Numbered from the stretch's first letter, positions 24,321 to 37,153 are shown. The stretch is 64,000 nt of DNA from Brienomyrus brachyistius (GCF_023856365.1 NW_026042397.1:186001-250000); one strand, 5' to 3'. The notes: generated from the letters alone by a model not told the origin. Numbers and translations: made by a program.

Positions 24321-25433
24321 GTGACTCTGGAAGTCGCATTAGATACTGTGTCCAGAAGCAGTCCATGCTGCGCTTAGGAATGATGTCTCTTCTAGTGTAG
24401 AACTGACTGTGGAATTTACTGTAAATACCTAGCAAAAAAAAAGCTGCCAGAAAAGTATTGCAAAATTGCTGTTAATCACTGTAAAACCCCCAGCTCCATG
24501 GGTGTCCCTACAGGTGGCTGCCCTTTGCTGCCAGGTTTGCTGTTACCTTTGTCTGTGCCCGTGTGTCAAGTAGAGCAAGATGGGGTAGGTGAAAAGAGAA
24601 TTTCCCCAAGGGGAGTAACAAAGCATCTTCATTTCATTTAGAAAATAATTACAAAATGTCTTTTACAGGTTTTGTCCTATGTAAATTACAGCAATTGTCT
24701 TTTTTAAACAGAAAAATAACAATTAACTGTAATCTAGTTTAAAATATTATATTGTATTCTATTCAAAATATAGAAGTTACCTAGCAACTGGAATTGGCAA
24801 TAAATGCTATTAATACTCCACAATACTGAATGTTGTTGTAGAATGCTTTCCAAGTTAATTTTTGTATTTTACATTTGCAGCTATGCAATCTATGCATATT
24901 GTTAAGTGGTTTAAATGAAACTAAGACGAAAATAACAGCCTGAGACAGAGACCCACACAGAACAAACTCACATTAACTGGAATGACATTAACTTGAAAAT
25001 TTCAGGATAATCTTCACACCCGTTAACCACTTGATGGAATTCAACTTAGTCAGAGTTGCAACAAAGTCAAGTATTTTTAAAACTGACCATATTCTAGGCT
25101 TAAAGGCCCAATTTGAAATCAGGACTGGACATAGAAATCTATTCAGAACAACATTACATTAATGTTAGAATAATGTTATATTTTTTGCTGGTCTGTGTTA
25201 ATGTAATGCAACAACTCTGGTCTAATACCTCCCTGTCACTTTAATGCTGGATGTGTGTGCAATTTATAACAAGTTAGGCAAGCCACGGATTCAACCATTA
25301 AACTGCATTTTCATTCCACATTTTTTGACAGTTCTGTCCAAAATCATATTCCACCAAATCAGCCGTTACAAATTCCAATAACTTCAACCTTCAAATGTAT
25401 TAAAGTTGATCTTTTTCAGTGTGTTCCTAAATC

Positions 25434-25625
25434 TTACGGTATAAGCAAAAGGTATAAATAAAAGATTAAGAACAATTTCCATTTGAATAGTGGAGAAGAG
25501 TCCTCATCTTTTGTACATGTCTCATGCTCAGAGTCCATCAATCGCCTGAGGAGAGAGGAGACGTGAGGATTGACTGAGTTGTTCTTCTCAGGCATCGTCC
25601 CACTTCTTTGGCTTGCAGTCTTCAT
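25434..25625 (-). other. 63-codon open frame, left-arm copy
   Basis: Open frame starting MKTASQRSGTMPEKNN and ending in a hydrophobic stretch (LFLIFYLYLLLIP). It is identical in the right-arm copy. Identity here reflects the recent duplication and is not proof of coding. I do not recognise it; a short secreted or membrane peptide cannot be excluded. Confidence 0.2.
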
Positions 25626-26281
25626 GCTGCTGGTTGGATTGATTCCAATGAAACAGTTTAAACCGCAAAATCACATGAATAAAACTTACGCTGACCCTCA
25701 CTGAAGCGGCCTGGTATCTGTTTCATACCTCACTTTACAACACACAGGACTTTTTTTTAAATTTAAAGGCACAAGTTATTTTACGTCATGGCCAACCCAC
25801 GTTTGCTAGTTTAATGGCAGAAAAATAGTCAAAGCCAGGCGCCTGGTCCACAAGGGTTGTACTCAGTCACTGCTGTTTTTATGGTGTAAACATGCTATAA
25901 ACTAATTTTTTCAAACATTTTCTTTAAGAGCTAGGGGCGCTAGGTGGATTGCTATTATAATGATGGATTTGCCAGGCAGAAGAAAAGAATGCTTCTCTGC
26001 AGAGATACAAAAAATCTGCTTGTGCACAATGTGAAAGCGTGCGAGCAGACCATCTACAACAGCAGCAGGATTACACCAAAGTAGAGGTCTGCATTCCTGT
26101 GGAACCCACGGCAATAAAGTGCAGTGCAGGACAAACTTTCATTTTTGAATGCAGGAGCAGGAGGGAAGTGACTGATATGTTCGCAGGGAAAAAGAATGAA
26201 ACAAGTGTTTTTTGTTATCAAACAATTTTTTATTTGCGTGAGTAAATACAAAATTACACAGCAAAGTATAGCACGTTATCA

Positions 26282-26455
26282 CAACATTACATTGTGTGAA
26301 AGCGCTTTACAGCATCCCCACCCAAAGCCCCCAGTGAGTAAGCCATAGGCGACAGTGGCAAGGAAAAACTCCCTAGAAGGAAGAAACCTTGGGAGGCACC
26401 AGACTCAAAGGGGAAGCCCAAACCTCCAGGGGCCGGCAGGGATAGTCAAAAACAC
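26282..26455 (-). repeat. Common fish interspersed repeat fragment, left arm
   Basis: It contains AAAGCGCTTTACAGCATCCC and GGCGACAGTGGCAAGG, landmarks I associate with a widespread fish repeat. The class is uncertain. The right-arm mirror is at about 61871-62044. Confidence 0.5.
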
Positions 26456-26502
26456 ACACACCAGATAACTGCAACAGGTTCTTCTACATATCCTATACAT
26501 GG

Positions 26503-26600
26503 GCATGGTACAGTGATGCAGTGGTTAAAACTGTTAACTCACACCTCTGGGGACATTCATCCATTTTCTGAAACCGCTTCTCCTGTTCAGCGTTGCTCCA
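26503..26600 (+). mobile_element. SINE head fused to an inverted SINE tail
   Basis: The first half (CAGTGATGCAGTGGTTAAAA to ACACCTCTGGGG) is a plus-strand SINE head. It is followed at once by CATTCATCCATTTTCTGAAA, the SINE tail in reverse orientation. The body between is missing. The mirror copy lies at about 61726-61823. Confidence 0.6.
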
Positions 26601-26739
26601 GCTGACAGCTTAAGCAATTCATCTGTATCTGAATGAGGAAAAACAACATACAGGCAATACAATGGAGCTGTCAGTCACTCCTGGCACATGGAATACAGTT
26701 CTGCACTGACACCTCCGCAATGAACAATTGCATTATAGC

Positions 26740-27300
26740 ATAGGAAACTAGTTAACTTTCACATAAAATTTAGATATAATCAAAACAGAAGCCTGGAACA
26801 ATTTTAAATTTTACTAAATGGCAATATACTGATTTTGGTCACCAAACAAACTTTACAGGACTTGCTTCACTACTTTTATTTGTGTTTCTTACAATACATC
26901 TGCCCTCTCCTGGTCTGGTGGAATATCATTGCTGTAGGCAGCACCGAGCGAAACCACCCGCATCCGCAGTAGAATGCAACATGAAAGCGCACGCGGAAAA
27001 GTGAAATATCACCTAGACTTTGCGGCACAGGAAACTAGCCGACTTGCACATGAAATTTAAATTTAACCAACACAGCACCCCACAACAATGTTCACTTTAT
27101 TTAAAAGAAATGAACTAATTTACTCACTAGCAAGCGCAATAATGTACTTAAACGCAGGAAAGCGCACGCGGAAAAGTTAAATGTCAACTACACTTTGCGC
27201 ATAAAATTTAAATATAATTAACATAGTAGCCCAGAACAAAATCACTTTATTTAAAAGCAATATACTGACTTTACTCATCAAACATATTTTAATATACATG
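26740..27300. repeat. Degenerate tandem repeat of three units, left arm
   Basis: Three diverged tandem units share the order CTAGTT/CCGACTT..., CACATAAAATTTA, a stretch of AACA and CACTTTATTTAAAAG, then ACTGA/TTACTCA. Starts are near 26745, 27025 and 27185. The GCGCACGCGGAAAAGT motif separates them. The right-arm copy is at about 61026-61586 and lacks 14 bp next to this motif. Confidence 0.6.
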
Positions 27301-28245
27301 CAAATTTGACAAATACTAAATAATAAGATAAATTATCCGATAAAATGGGAGCAGAATGGCAACCCACCTTGGTGCAGAAAACAAGTGAAGCCGCGTCTTT
27401 CAAACCGGCAGCGTCCCACGTGCCGAGGAGTCAAATGTAATCAAGCAACACGGCCCACACACATTAAATAATAACATCATAATAATTATAGTTCTTGTAT
27501 AATTATTCTCTATATTATTCTATAATAAGATTTTAAAACAGACTTTTATAAGTTAAGTTGTATACCGAGAACAGTATGCGACAGCATAAGCATATAACTC
27601 TTAAGGGTTTATTAATTAAAAATCACACATTCATCCTGCTTAACATAAAACAATGACTTAAAGAGACTTAATTGTGAAATGAACGCTACTGTCCGAGGGT
27701 ATTTATCTCCACAAATTGCTATGGAACATAATGTCTTAAATACTCAGATTTTCAGAATGACAGAATCTTAACATTTTAAATTTTGTTTTGCGATACCGAT
27801 ACGTAGTGATATTGGTATGTGGAACAACGTTAAACTGTAGTTAGATTAAGTGCGTATTCACAATTTACCCGTTTGCCTTTTATCGTGACTGAGCACGATC
27901 CCCCACCCCAGCTGGTCTGCACTCCCCACATTGCAATTAACGATCCAGACCTCAGCGCTTTTGTTACCGTGGGACTTTGTTGCGTTGAAGAAAACATTAA
28001 AATGAAGTCTGAGGAATGTTACATGACACAGCTAAAATGCAAAAACTCTCTCTGGTGTAATTCACTGCATAAAACCAATAGTCTTAAGTGTGGTGCCTTC
28101 TTCATAACACTCCCTGACTTTTGTATTCGTGACCATGAGATACGGTGGCCTTTTCTTCCTTCATTTGACTAGTGTTCCTCCCTTTCCTCCCAGCCTTGGT
28201 TGGTGGTTCAGGCAGCATCACCTTCTTTTAATAGACCCAGGTGTA
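27300..28245. other. No gene seen, left arm (mirror 60117-61026)
   Basis: The open frame at 27873-28172 is kept in both arms but shows no domain. A GC-richer patch near 27360-27440 (GGCAGCGTCCCACGTGCCG) could be promoter-like; nothing more can be said. Confidence 0.3.
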
Positions 28246-28555
28246 TCCATCCATCCATTTTCCAAACCACTAATCATACTGGGTCGTGGGGGGTCCGGAG
28301 CCTATCCCAGAAGCAATGGGCACGAGGCAGGGAACAACCCAGGATGGGGGGCCAGCCCATTGCAGGGCACACTCACACACCATTCACTCACACATGCACA
28401 CCTAGGGGCAATTTAGCAACTCCAATTAGCCTCAGCATGTTTTTGGACTGTGGGGGGGAAACCGGAGTACCCGGAGAAAACCCCACGACGATATGGAGAG
28501 AACATGCAAACTCCACACACATGTGATCCAGGCAGAGACTCGAACCTGGGTCACC
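28246..28555 (-). mobile_element. SINE with replaced 5' end, left arm
   Basis: The tail is at 28246 (ATCCATCCATCCATTTTCC) and the body reads toward 28555 on the plus strand in reverse. The first 45-50 bp of the element (A-box side) are missing. The sequence switches after CCTGGGTCACCCAG to unrelated DNA, whereas the right-arm copy is complete. Confidence 0.85.
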
Positions 28556-29085
28556 CAGGTGTCATTTATTTTGAAATTCGGTTCAAGTGCAGAAAATGTT
28601 CTAGCAGAAGTCTTGGACAATCTCTGAATTACACAGAAATCTGACTTCTTCTGAAGCTGTGAGAAATTGTTCTTCTGTAATTGTTGCATTGATATTTGTT
28701 GATGTGCGTGTGCCCTCCTTGAGCAGTAAAGGGGAGATCACATGCAGAGCTGATTTTCTGTAGTTTCTTAGTCTAAATAAAAATAAAATATTCTCTTCAT
28801 ATAGGCTGGACATTTCTAGAAAAGAGCCAATTAGTTATTTCTAGAAAAATATATGGAGCCAATGAAAGGACCTGACGTCATAGTAGCACAGATCACTGTC
28901 CGTGGTGCTGAATTTTCTACTTGTTGGGTTGGCGCTGAACAAATAGGATAACCGGCCACCGTGTCTGTGTGCCTCCACTGATTGGCCCCCTGACATATAA
29001 TTATTTTTAAGACTGAAGGGGAGAAAGATCATACAGGAAATTAGTTAACAGTAATTAGCAATCACTTATAGTTCTCATTTATAAT
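28556..29085 (-). repeat. Left-arm-only segment, part of a dispersed repeat
   Basis: About 500 bp without counterpart in the right arm. On the minus strand it resembles 14900-15260 (TTACTGCTCAAGGAGGGCAC, GCCGGTTATCCTATTTG, AATCAGTGGAGGCACACAG). It sits between the truncated SINE and the flank ATTTATAATGATGT. Confidence 0.75.
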
Positions 29086-29099
29086 GATGTAAATTTAAA

Positions 29100-29104
<5 letters not shown>

Positions 29105-29177
<73 letters not shown>
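29105..29177. repeat. (TA)n microsatellite, left arm
   Basis: Perfect alternating TA for about 73 bp. The right-arm mirror at 59651-59731 is about 8 bp longer. Confidence 0.97.
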
Positions 29178-29179
<2 letters not shown>

Positions 29180-29479
29180 TTAAAAACAAAATATAATCCT
29201 GATTTAATGTATCCCTTCTGCTCTTAAAAAAGCACAATATGTCTGAAAGACAAATATGTCTATTACTCTACATGTTTTAATAATTTTGTTAATATTACCT
29301 AATTTGCTTATCTTTTTTTCTGTAATCACTCTGCATTAAAGCAATTTTTAAAACTAGCTGTGATACTGATGATTCTGTTGTTATTCTGACTGTTGTTGCC
29401 CTGGTGCCTTAGGATACGTCTGTCTAAACATAATTGAGAGGATGGATGCATTATTCTATGGAGGCCTCTGAAGAGAATA

Positions 29480-29626
29480 AATGATCCCAATATTATATTG
29501 AGAGAGATGGTTAAATCAGAGCTGGATAAGATTTTAACAACTCTGAGCTATTAGTTAAGTTCTTCCCAAACGAGCTTGATGGGCCGAATGGGCTCCTCTA
29601 ATTTGTAAATTTCTTATGTTCTAAGA
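29480..29626 (+). mobile_element. CR1/L2-type LINE 3' end fragment, left arm
   Basis: The sequence from GTTAAATCAGAGCTGGATAA through CCCAAACGAGCTTGATGGG to TTCTTATGTTCTAA matches the 3' end of the LINE at 32785-33590. The mirror is at 59200-59346. Confidence 0.7.
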
Positions 29627-29628
29627 TA

Positions 29629-30103
29629 TACAGTACTGTGCAAAAGTCTTAGGCAGTCCAAAGAAATGTTTAAAGCTGTTTATCTGGGTAGCAAGTGTAC
29701 TTTGGCTTAGAACAAATAACACAATTTAACATTAGAACGTGTAAATTAAGAGGAACACAATAAAAACTATTAATAATTTCTTCTCTTTTCTAAAAAGATA
29801 CTGATATCTAGTCGGATGGCTAGATGAACACCGCTTCAGTTCCCAAACTTCTCCTCAGGGGCACCTCAGCCGTTCCATGATTTTGACAGATTGACTAGCT
29901 GTATGAGGTGTGCTAGTGGCCAAGTCAAAAAATACATGGCTGCACTGGACGGTCGCTACAAATACTAGGATGATGTTAGCAGAGGTTCTGAAATGGCTAA
30001 GCTGAGACACTTTGACAGGCATAATATCATAGTTTTACACCAACACGAGGACAATCTAAACATCGTTTTCTTTGCCTGCCTAAGATTTTTGCACAGTGCT
30101 GTA
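29629..30103. mobile_element. Tc1-type MITE, left arm
   Basis: A 475-bp element with terminal inverted repeats: TACAGTACTGTGCAAAAGTC at the left end, and TTGCACAGTGCTGTA as the right end. It is flanked by TA and has no transposase. The terminal sequence is typical of non-autonomous Tc1/mariner elements in fish. The interior frame 29993-30202 is not a gene. Confidence 0.85.
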
Positions 30104-30859
30104 CATGGAAGTCTCAATTCAACCCTATCCTTTCCTAAGTGCCATACTTCTGTTGAAAAAAGAAAATTACAGATTGGAAACCTTTTAATAAAGAAACTGT
30201 GATAGAAAATTCTTGATTATGCTAATCAGTAATCAATAATGGAATGTAGATGATTATGCAAAATGCATTACCTAATCAGTAATTAACAATTGAGTTTACA
30301 ATGTGTTGTTGATTTACACATAGTGGTTGAAACAATGTAATTTACTTGTCATTAATTGAATGTATCAAACAAGAATGCAAATCTGCTTAAGTAAGAAATT
30401 TCTATTTTCTATAGAGGAACTAACATGTTTGCCATATATTGCTTGATCAGCAAGAGGCCCAGGTCAAAGCAAAGGCTTGACCTGAGAAGTAAGCTGTTGC
30501 AGAAGATATTATAAAATGAATGCATGGTATTGGATAATATAAAATGTAGAAAAAGAGAACAACGAGTCCTAGAATAATATAGCAAAAGGAAAAGTCCCAA
30601 ATAGATAGACTTGTTCTAAGCTGATAGGTGGACCTTGAAAACGTAGAAGAAACTGGTATCTCCAAATGGCCAAACTTTCTTTGTACTGCCTGGACCTTGA
30701 AAGGCAGAAGTAACTGGAACGTCCAAAAATCCGATTTGTCCTTGATTTGTCAGATGACTGTCGCATTTTAGGCCATAAAAGATGTATGCATTTGTTGCTC
30801 GGGGAGCAGAACACAAGACGCATGCTTGCTGAGTGTCTGTTCCCTGTGAGCTCATCAAA

Positions 30860-32340
30860 TAATAAAGTTCTGTCAAACACTTAAACATCGGACTTCGAGA
30901 AATTTCTTCCACAAAACACTCTGTTCTCGTTAACAATTTTTCAGTTATAAATTCCATATTATACACTTTCTTTCCTCTTTCTTTCCATTGTACTGTCGTG
31001 GGTGTCTGGGGTTTTAGCCAGGAGATCGTTATCATCCTCCTGGCAATTACAAGAAGAACTCTCTGTAATACAACCTTATTTTCATGCACTATATTCTGTG
31101 GCATAATTCCTAGTATGAAACGAGCTGGTTCAAGTGGTAATTTTATGTTCAAACATTTATTTTTTATCTCTTCCTGTATATTTTGCCAGTACTCTGACAA
31201 TTCTGGATAATCCCAAAAAATGTGGGTGTGGTCTCCTACCAGGTCACAACCCCTCCAATAAACCCCTGATTTGAGGTGTTACCAAACGTAGAGGTGAGAA
31301 GGGGAGTCTTAAAGTATCTCATCTTAACTTTCCAATCAAATTCCCACCATGTAGGACTGTTTGTTATTCTGTGTCCTTCTTTACATGAATGAGTCCAATC
31401 TTCATCGTTAATGATAGTATTCATCTCTAGTTCTCATTTCTCTTTATTAACACTGTTGACTCCTTTTGCAATATTTTATAAATATATGATATAATGTTCT
31501 TTTTAACCAATCCTTTAATTGTTCATATAAACAATATATTTGTTGACTGTAGGTATCTAAAACAATCGGGCACTGGGAGGCCACATTTATTTCTAAGATG
31601 TTCGAAGGACATTAGATCTCCTCCATCACACAACTGATCCAACTGGTTAAACCTCTTTTCTCCCCATGTCTTAAACCCTGTATCTAATTTAGATGGTAGA
31701 AAAAATCAACATTCTGTGCAATTTTCATTGATCTTGATATTGATGAAGGGCGTCCCAGCCTCTCTCTCACTTTTCAGAGCGTTTCCTATCCAAATGTTAT
31801 TGATTTTATTTACTTTCCGTGTATCTTGATTAAAAATAATTGCTATGTCCAGCGGCAAATTTGGGCAGATACTCTGTTCCATTACCACCCACTGACCCTC
31901 CCTGTCCTGGGTAATCCATACCACTACTGATATAAGTTGGGCTGCCAAGTAATATTTTTTTTAATTAGGCAAGTCAGGACCCGCATTCTCTTTTGGGTTT
32001 AATAGTCTTTTCAGTTCAATCCTGGGTCTTTTGTTTTGCCAGGTAAATTTGGATAACCATTTATTGAGCGTTTTGAATGTAGATATAGGGACCCCTATGG
32101 GCAGGGACTGGAACATAAAGAGAAGCCTAGGTGGTATGTTCATTCTAATGCTCTCCACTCTCCCCAATAAGGATAGAGGGAGGATTTCCCATCTTTGAGA
32201 TAATTCTTTATTTCACATAGTAATTTACCATAATTAGTTTTGTATAAGTATGATATACCAGGATCCCTCGGTATCTAAAGCCATAACTGTGGAATCAAAT
32301 TTAGTATTTGCGAGCTTTAATGCAAAAAACATTCTCTGTA
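30860..32340 (-). mobile_element. L1-Tx1-type LINE, C-terminal half of ORF2, left arm
   Basis: Minus-strand frames 32167-31961 (PLLFMFQSLPIG-like region with LNKWLSKFTWQNKRPRIELK), 31948-31706, 31424-31236 and 31200-30860 (YWQNIQEEIK, FILGIMPQNIVHENKVVLQ, MITISWLKPQTPTTVQW) cover the thumb and C-terminal region of a LINE reverse transcriptase protein. The endonuclease and the catalytic reverse-transcriptase part are absent, and frames are broken. The element is dead. Confidence 0.85.
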
Positions 32341-32784
32341 ATATAAGTGTGGGTAGGTTACTGTAAAATTTGGACAAATCTTAAACTTAAGATGTGTAAG
32401 GTGTAGTGAACAGGGAGTTCAGTATAGGACTAAACATGCAAGGGAAGAAGTAGATAATTAGTGAAACTTTTGACCGGACTGGAGATCTGAGGAGTCATAC
32501 ACAGATAAATGGCACAGCAGATATTTTTGTCTGCTTTTGAGATGGTTGACGTGACATATTTTCCGACGCGCGCTCTCTGTCCGCTGGTGGGAGTGTGCTC
32601 ACCTGTCTGCATCGGGGCGGAAGTCCGCCATGCGCAATACAGAGAGCAGAGGAGAATTGTAAATACGCGACTGTGTAGACGAGACAAAAATGACAAGCAT
32701 TTGTGTAAATAAGATAAATAGCATAAGGCTATTTCATTTGTTTAATAAAAGTACAATGTATAGACTTGTTCTATAGGAAAAGTA

Positions 32785-33590
32785 ACCTTAAGAACATAAG
32801 AAATTTACTAACGAGAGGAAGCCATCCGGCCCATCAAGCACTTTTGGGAAAAACTTACCTAACAGCTCAGAGTTGGTAAAATCTTATCTAGCTCTGATTT
32901 AAAGAAACCCAGGGTTTTAGCTTGCGCTACACTAGTAGGAAGACTATTCCATACTCTAACTACACGCTGTGTAAAGAAGTGCTTCCTCAAATTCGTTTTA
33001 AAATGTTCTCCCGCTAAATTCTACTTGTGGCCACGAGTTCTAGTATGTCATGTAACTCACCATCCAGACCTGTTAGAATCTTATATAACTGGCTCATGCC
33101 CCCACTTAGTCTGAACAGATTCAGCTCAACTAACCTGTCCTCATAAGACATTCCGCTAAGACTGGGAATCATTCTCGTAGCCCTACGTTGCACCTTTTCC
33201 AAGGCAGCAATGTCCATCTTAAGGTATGGTGACCAAACCTGCACACAATATTCTAGGTGGGGTCTTACCAAGGAATTATACAATCATAGCATCACTTCCT
33301 TTGACTTAAACTCCACACACCTAGAGATGTAACCCAACATTCTATTTGCCTTTTTTATTGCTTCCCCACACTGGCGAGAGTGGGACATGGAAGCATCAAC
33401 ATACACACCGAGGTCTTTCTCATAATCAGCTACCTTTATTTCAGTGGAACCCATAAAATATCTGTACTTTATATTTCTGCCATATTTCTGGATGTGGCAG
33501 TGTGTGAGGAGATGGAGACTCTGATAAAGTATCATAAGGCTAATAAGAACACAGAAAGGTGTAACAAGAAAAGGAGTGAGCAACTGGAGG
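32785..33590 (-). mobile_element. CR1/L2-type LINE, reverse transcriptase C-terminus, left arm
   Basis: Frames 33583-33284 (KVADYEKDLGVYVDASMSHS) and 33283-33014 (YNSLVRPHLEYCVQVWSPYL, ALEKVQRRATRMI) are the end of a CR1/L2-like reverse transcriptase protein, followed by the 3' tail with GGCCCATCAAGC. A substitution makes a stop between the two frames (CTATGATTG read as a stop), and the left copy has lost part of SLEQRRL. The element is inactive. Confidence 0.85.
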
Positions 33591-35200
33591 TTCTGAGGTT
33601 ATGGCAAAGGGAGAGGCCTGGAGAAAAGAGCAGAAAGTGATGAGAGAGTGATGAGTGAGAATCAGGCAGGAGTCAAAGGTGAAACAGAGCAGGAGGAGTT
33701 ACGACTTCCTCTGTATCAGGGACTGTATCTGTTAGTAGAAGGGCCACCTCTGATATTTAAGGGCCACTTTCCAGTAATAGAGGGCAAGGTAAAGTTCAGA
33801 GGGGAAGAAACAGAAGGATGAAGAAAGTTGTTTATATGGGTACAGGGAAGTGAGCGACCAGCGGCGGCAGACCGTGAAGGAAGGACTGCGAAGGAGTGAT
33901 ATAATAATAGAAGGCCAGGCATGTGGGTTTAAGAAAAAAGGGGGTGATATAAAGGTGGGGTGCGGAGCAAGTGGTAGGGCTGCAGAAGGGCTGATGCATC
34001 TGATGGACAGCCCTAACCCTCCATGTAGAGGATGGAGTCAGTTTCAGGAGAAGGAGATAGAAACGGATAGTGAGGAAGGAGTAGAGGAGGATAATGCAGA
34101 TCATAGAACAGTGGGAAGCAGGAGGGCTGTGAGACCCCCGATAGGGACACTCTGATGCTCCCCCTGGTGGCGAAAGGAGCACAGACACAGTATGTACCAT
34201 GGGCAGAACAGTCCTGGCAGACGGAGCTTGAAAATGGATGAAAGTATTTGAGGAGGAAACTATGGGACGGCTCTTGGTGATGGGGGACATAAAAGCGGTT
34301 CAGGCTTGTGTCCTGGGGGTAGACGGAATGGAGAGAATGCTGGCAGTGGTGACAGGGACTAGGTGTGGCTGAAATGAAGGAGGAGCCCGTAAAGGAGGGG
34401 GAGAGCCCAGCTGCCTATCTGCAAGCCCAAGAAAAGCGGTGGAGCACTGAGACAGAGCAGGACCTACAGGATTCGGTGTTCAGAGGTCTGTACCGGAGGG
34501 CACTGCAGGACACGCTCCTGAAGCCAGTGAGAAGCAGGCTAAGGCAAGTGGTGGCGCTTATTACTATTCCTGAGAAGCAGCTGATCCACGCTATTGACTT
34601 GTACAGAGAGGAGGAGGACTCTGCTGAAGAGCATGAGAGGGAGCTGACGAAGAAATTGAGTCAGTCACCGCCAAAAAAACAAGGCCACTAATTGGCCTCC
34701 GGTTCCTAATTAGAACAGGTGAGTAGATACAATGGATGGGGGTTTCCTCAGAGGGTACCCATTTACTCACAAATTTGATGATCCTAGACCCTGGGGAGAC
34801 TGGGGAACAGGCTGATTCAGCTGGTGTGCTGGAGCTGTGATCAGCATAGACACACCTGTCCAACCTGCATGTTCCAGAATCTTGCATGACAACAGACTGG
34901 ATAATATTAGGCCCTGAGGGAGTAGCCATTCAGATACGGAGGACTGGTGGGAATGGTACAACACACCAGAGGAGGAGCCCCCCTTAGCAGTGGCTTTTAA
35001 TCAGCCCACGCTAAATCTGGGAGAAATGATGGGGCGAGCAAAGCAGGTGGTTTGGGTGCCGACAGAACATGAAGGAGTGCAGGCAGCGGCAGGAGAGAAG
35101 CTGGTAAGGAGTCAGTCGAGTGCAGAGAGTGTAGGAGATTTCAGAGGTTTGTGGTTGTGGAGCATGATTGGAGTGCAGTGTGAAGGGAAATAAAGGACAG
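33591..35200 (+). mobile_element. Endogenous retrovirus gag-like segment, left arm
   Basis: Plus-strand frames 33850-34155 and 34365-34691 are polar and charged. The second contains EPVKEGESPAAYLQ and ends in a Lys-rich tail, in the style of a retroviral capsid C-terminus. The frame 34990-35193 follows. About 425 bp found in the right copy are missing here, at the junction CCAGAATCTT|GCATGAC near 34885. Frames are interrupted and no LTR pair was found. The virus group is uncertain; gag identity is inferred from layout. Confidence 0.6.
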
Positions 35201-36863
35201 AGGAATATTGGCAGGAGATGGAAGTGCCTGAGGAGGTGTGGTTCCGCTTTGGAACCCCGCCCCTCCCATCTGTGGTCAACCTTCCCCTTCTCAGTCTCTT
35301 ATTTCTGGCCAGACGTGAGATCTTCGTGGTTTATGCAGCGTGCAAGCGTTTTTCCCCTCCTTGTGTTCCTGTCTTCCTGTGTACCGATCTCTGCTTCACC
35401 TCCTTGGCTCCGAATCATGCCTGGCGCGCTTACTGCCAGCTACGATCAGCCGACCTGGATTACCGACAGCGTCTGCCGTTTCAGCCCTCTGACAGCCGAC
35501 GCCGGACCCCCGGTTACATAGGATGGATGGATGGATTCGAGCTTGTATTTGAAATAGAAATATCGCAGCAGTTCTCAGGCAAGAGCTGGACATATTTATT
35601 TTTCAGCTTGTTTTTGGTAAAAGCAAGAAATATAAGCTTTGTGCGTCTGTACTCTGGTCTTACTCCCTGCACACACTGATGGCACGGAAGGACAGTCACT
35701 GCAGTCACCTATTCTCACACTGACTTTCTCCTTTAAGTGCTGATACTGCAGAAGAAGATGGATCATTTGCTTGCTTGCTTAATAACCACAAGCACCCATA
35801 TTGCAGAATGAATGAGACTGAAGTGGATGGAAGGCCACGTCATTCTGTCTGCAGTGAAAGAAATAATAGGAGTTGGAATTGATTATGATTATGGAGAAAA
35901 TGGCTGGCTATGGTGAGAAAGCTGTGGAAATTTGTGCCAATTCACATCGGTGAGGGCATAAAGGGTAATTTCTTTCAGTATGGGACGAATTCACATATTT
36001 GTGCGAGGAAGGTAACAAAAGTTCACTAAAGTACACAATATTAAATTTGAATATCTTTAATTAAAATGTTATGTACAGTATAACACTGCACCTTTTAACA
36101 CTTTGCATGTCTGGCAGTGAAGGTCACATTCAGTTTGCTGAATGTATTCTCAGTTTTAAATGGTCGGCCTATTTTTCCTTCTGCTGGATGATGTACCCAG
36201 TTATCTTATAACCAAAGAGTATAATGAACAAGTTGATGTTCTCTGTGTCTGATACCTGTACCTGTTTGGCAAAGCAGTATATAGTTACTGCCTACATTTT
36301 TGGCTGTGCATGTGTGATTTTGATGGGAATATTATATTTTTATATCTGTGTGTAGATTTTTTCAGCAATAATTGAGTTTATCCTTCTGTACAGTATTTAA
36401 GGTTTTGGTAATTCATCATTTATTTGTATTTGTGCAGTGTGCAGTTACCAGGTTATAAATAAACAAATAAATAAATGTGACATCAGAAGAGATGTACAAT
36501 GACAGTAAAATGTGTGAAAGTAATGGAATGTGAAAAATGTGTGTGAGTCTCCACATGTATAAAGCGGCTGTATACCATAAGGAAAAGGAGCAATGGATGA
36601 ATTACATAAAGTGCTTACTGTCCAAAACGACAATGAGTCATGTTCGGCGTAACATAAATATTCAGTGAGTTAACCCTTCGAACTCGACAAACGCAAGATG
36701 CGTTTTTCGCACCTATTAATCTGAAGCTCTTAACTTTGGATATGCATAATGCACAGACAAGAATCATGTCTTTGGAATCAAGAGAACTATCAGCTAACTT
36801 CACCAAGTCACCATATGGATGCAAAATCAAAGATTTCTGCCTGGCACTAAGCATGTATTCCTC
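35201..36863. other. No gene seen, left arm (mirror 50998-52640)
   Basis: The 35215-35530 part is a GC-richer repeat-like block ending in GGATGGATGGATGG, probably an unclassified interspersed element. The rest is AT-rich without domains. An 85-bp piece near 36668-36750 is absent from the right arm. Confidence 0.45.
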
Positions 36864-37153
36864 TGTCACGTCACCGGTGGGAAGTAGGACCCAAATGCAA
36901 GCTGTAGGGCAGAATCCCCTTCGTGGGGTTTTATTGACAGGCAGGTTTGGGCACAGAGACGCAAACAGACAAGGACACAACTGGAGAAGATAGGACTGGG
37001 CACTTTACCAGACTAAGGAATGGGAAAACACAAGGAAGCTGATAGTGACTGACAGAAGGGGAGGAACATGGGATGAGACTAATAGACACCAAGCGTGGCT
37101 CATCAGGGAGGAGAACTGGAGGGTAAGGTTGACTAAATGGGCAAGACATGACA
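36864..37153 (-). mobile_element. 3' LTR of a retrotransposon, left arm
   Basis: A 290-bp block whose minus strand begins TGTCATGTCTTGCC and ends GGTGACGTGACA. It has CAATAAAACCCC as polyadenylation signal. Just upstream on the minus strand lies a purine run (GGATTGGGAGGGGGGCG), the expected polypurine tract. So this is the 3' LTR of an element whose internal end lies at higher coordinates. Confidence 0.8.

Noticed and set aside
27873..28172. 99-codon frame present in both arms
   Set aside because: Conservation is explained by the recent inverted duplication. The frame has no domain, and its right-arm version runs on into SINE sequence.
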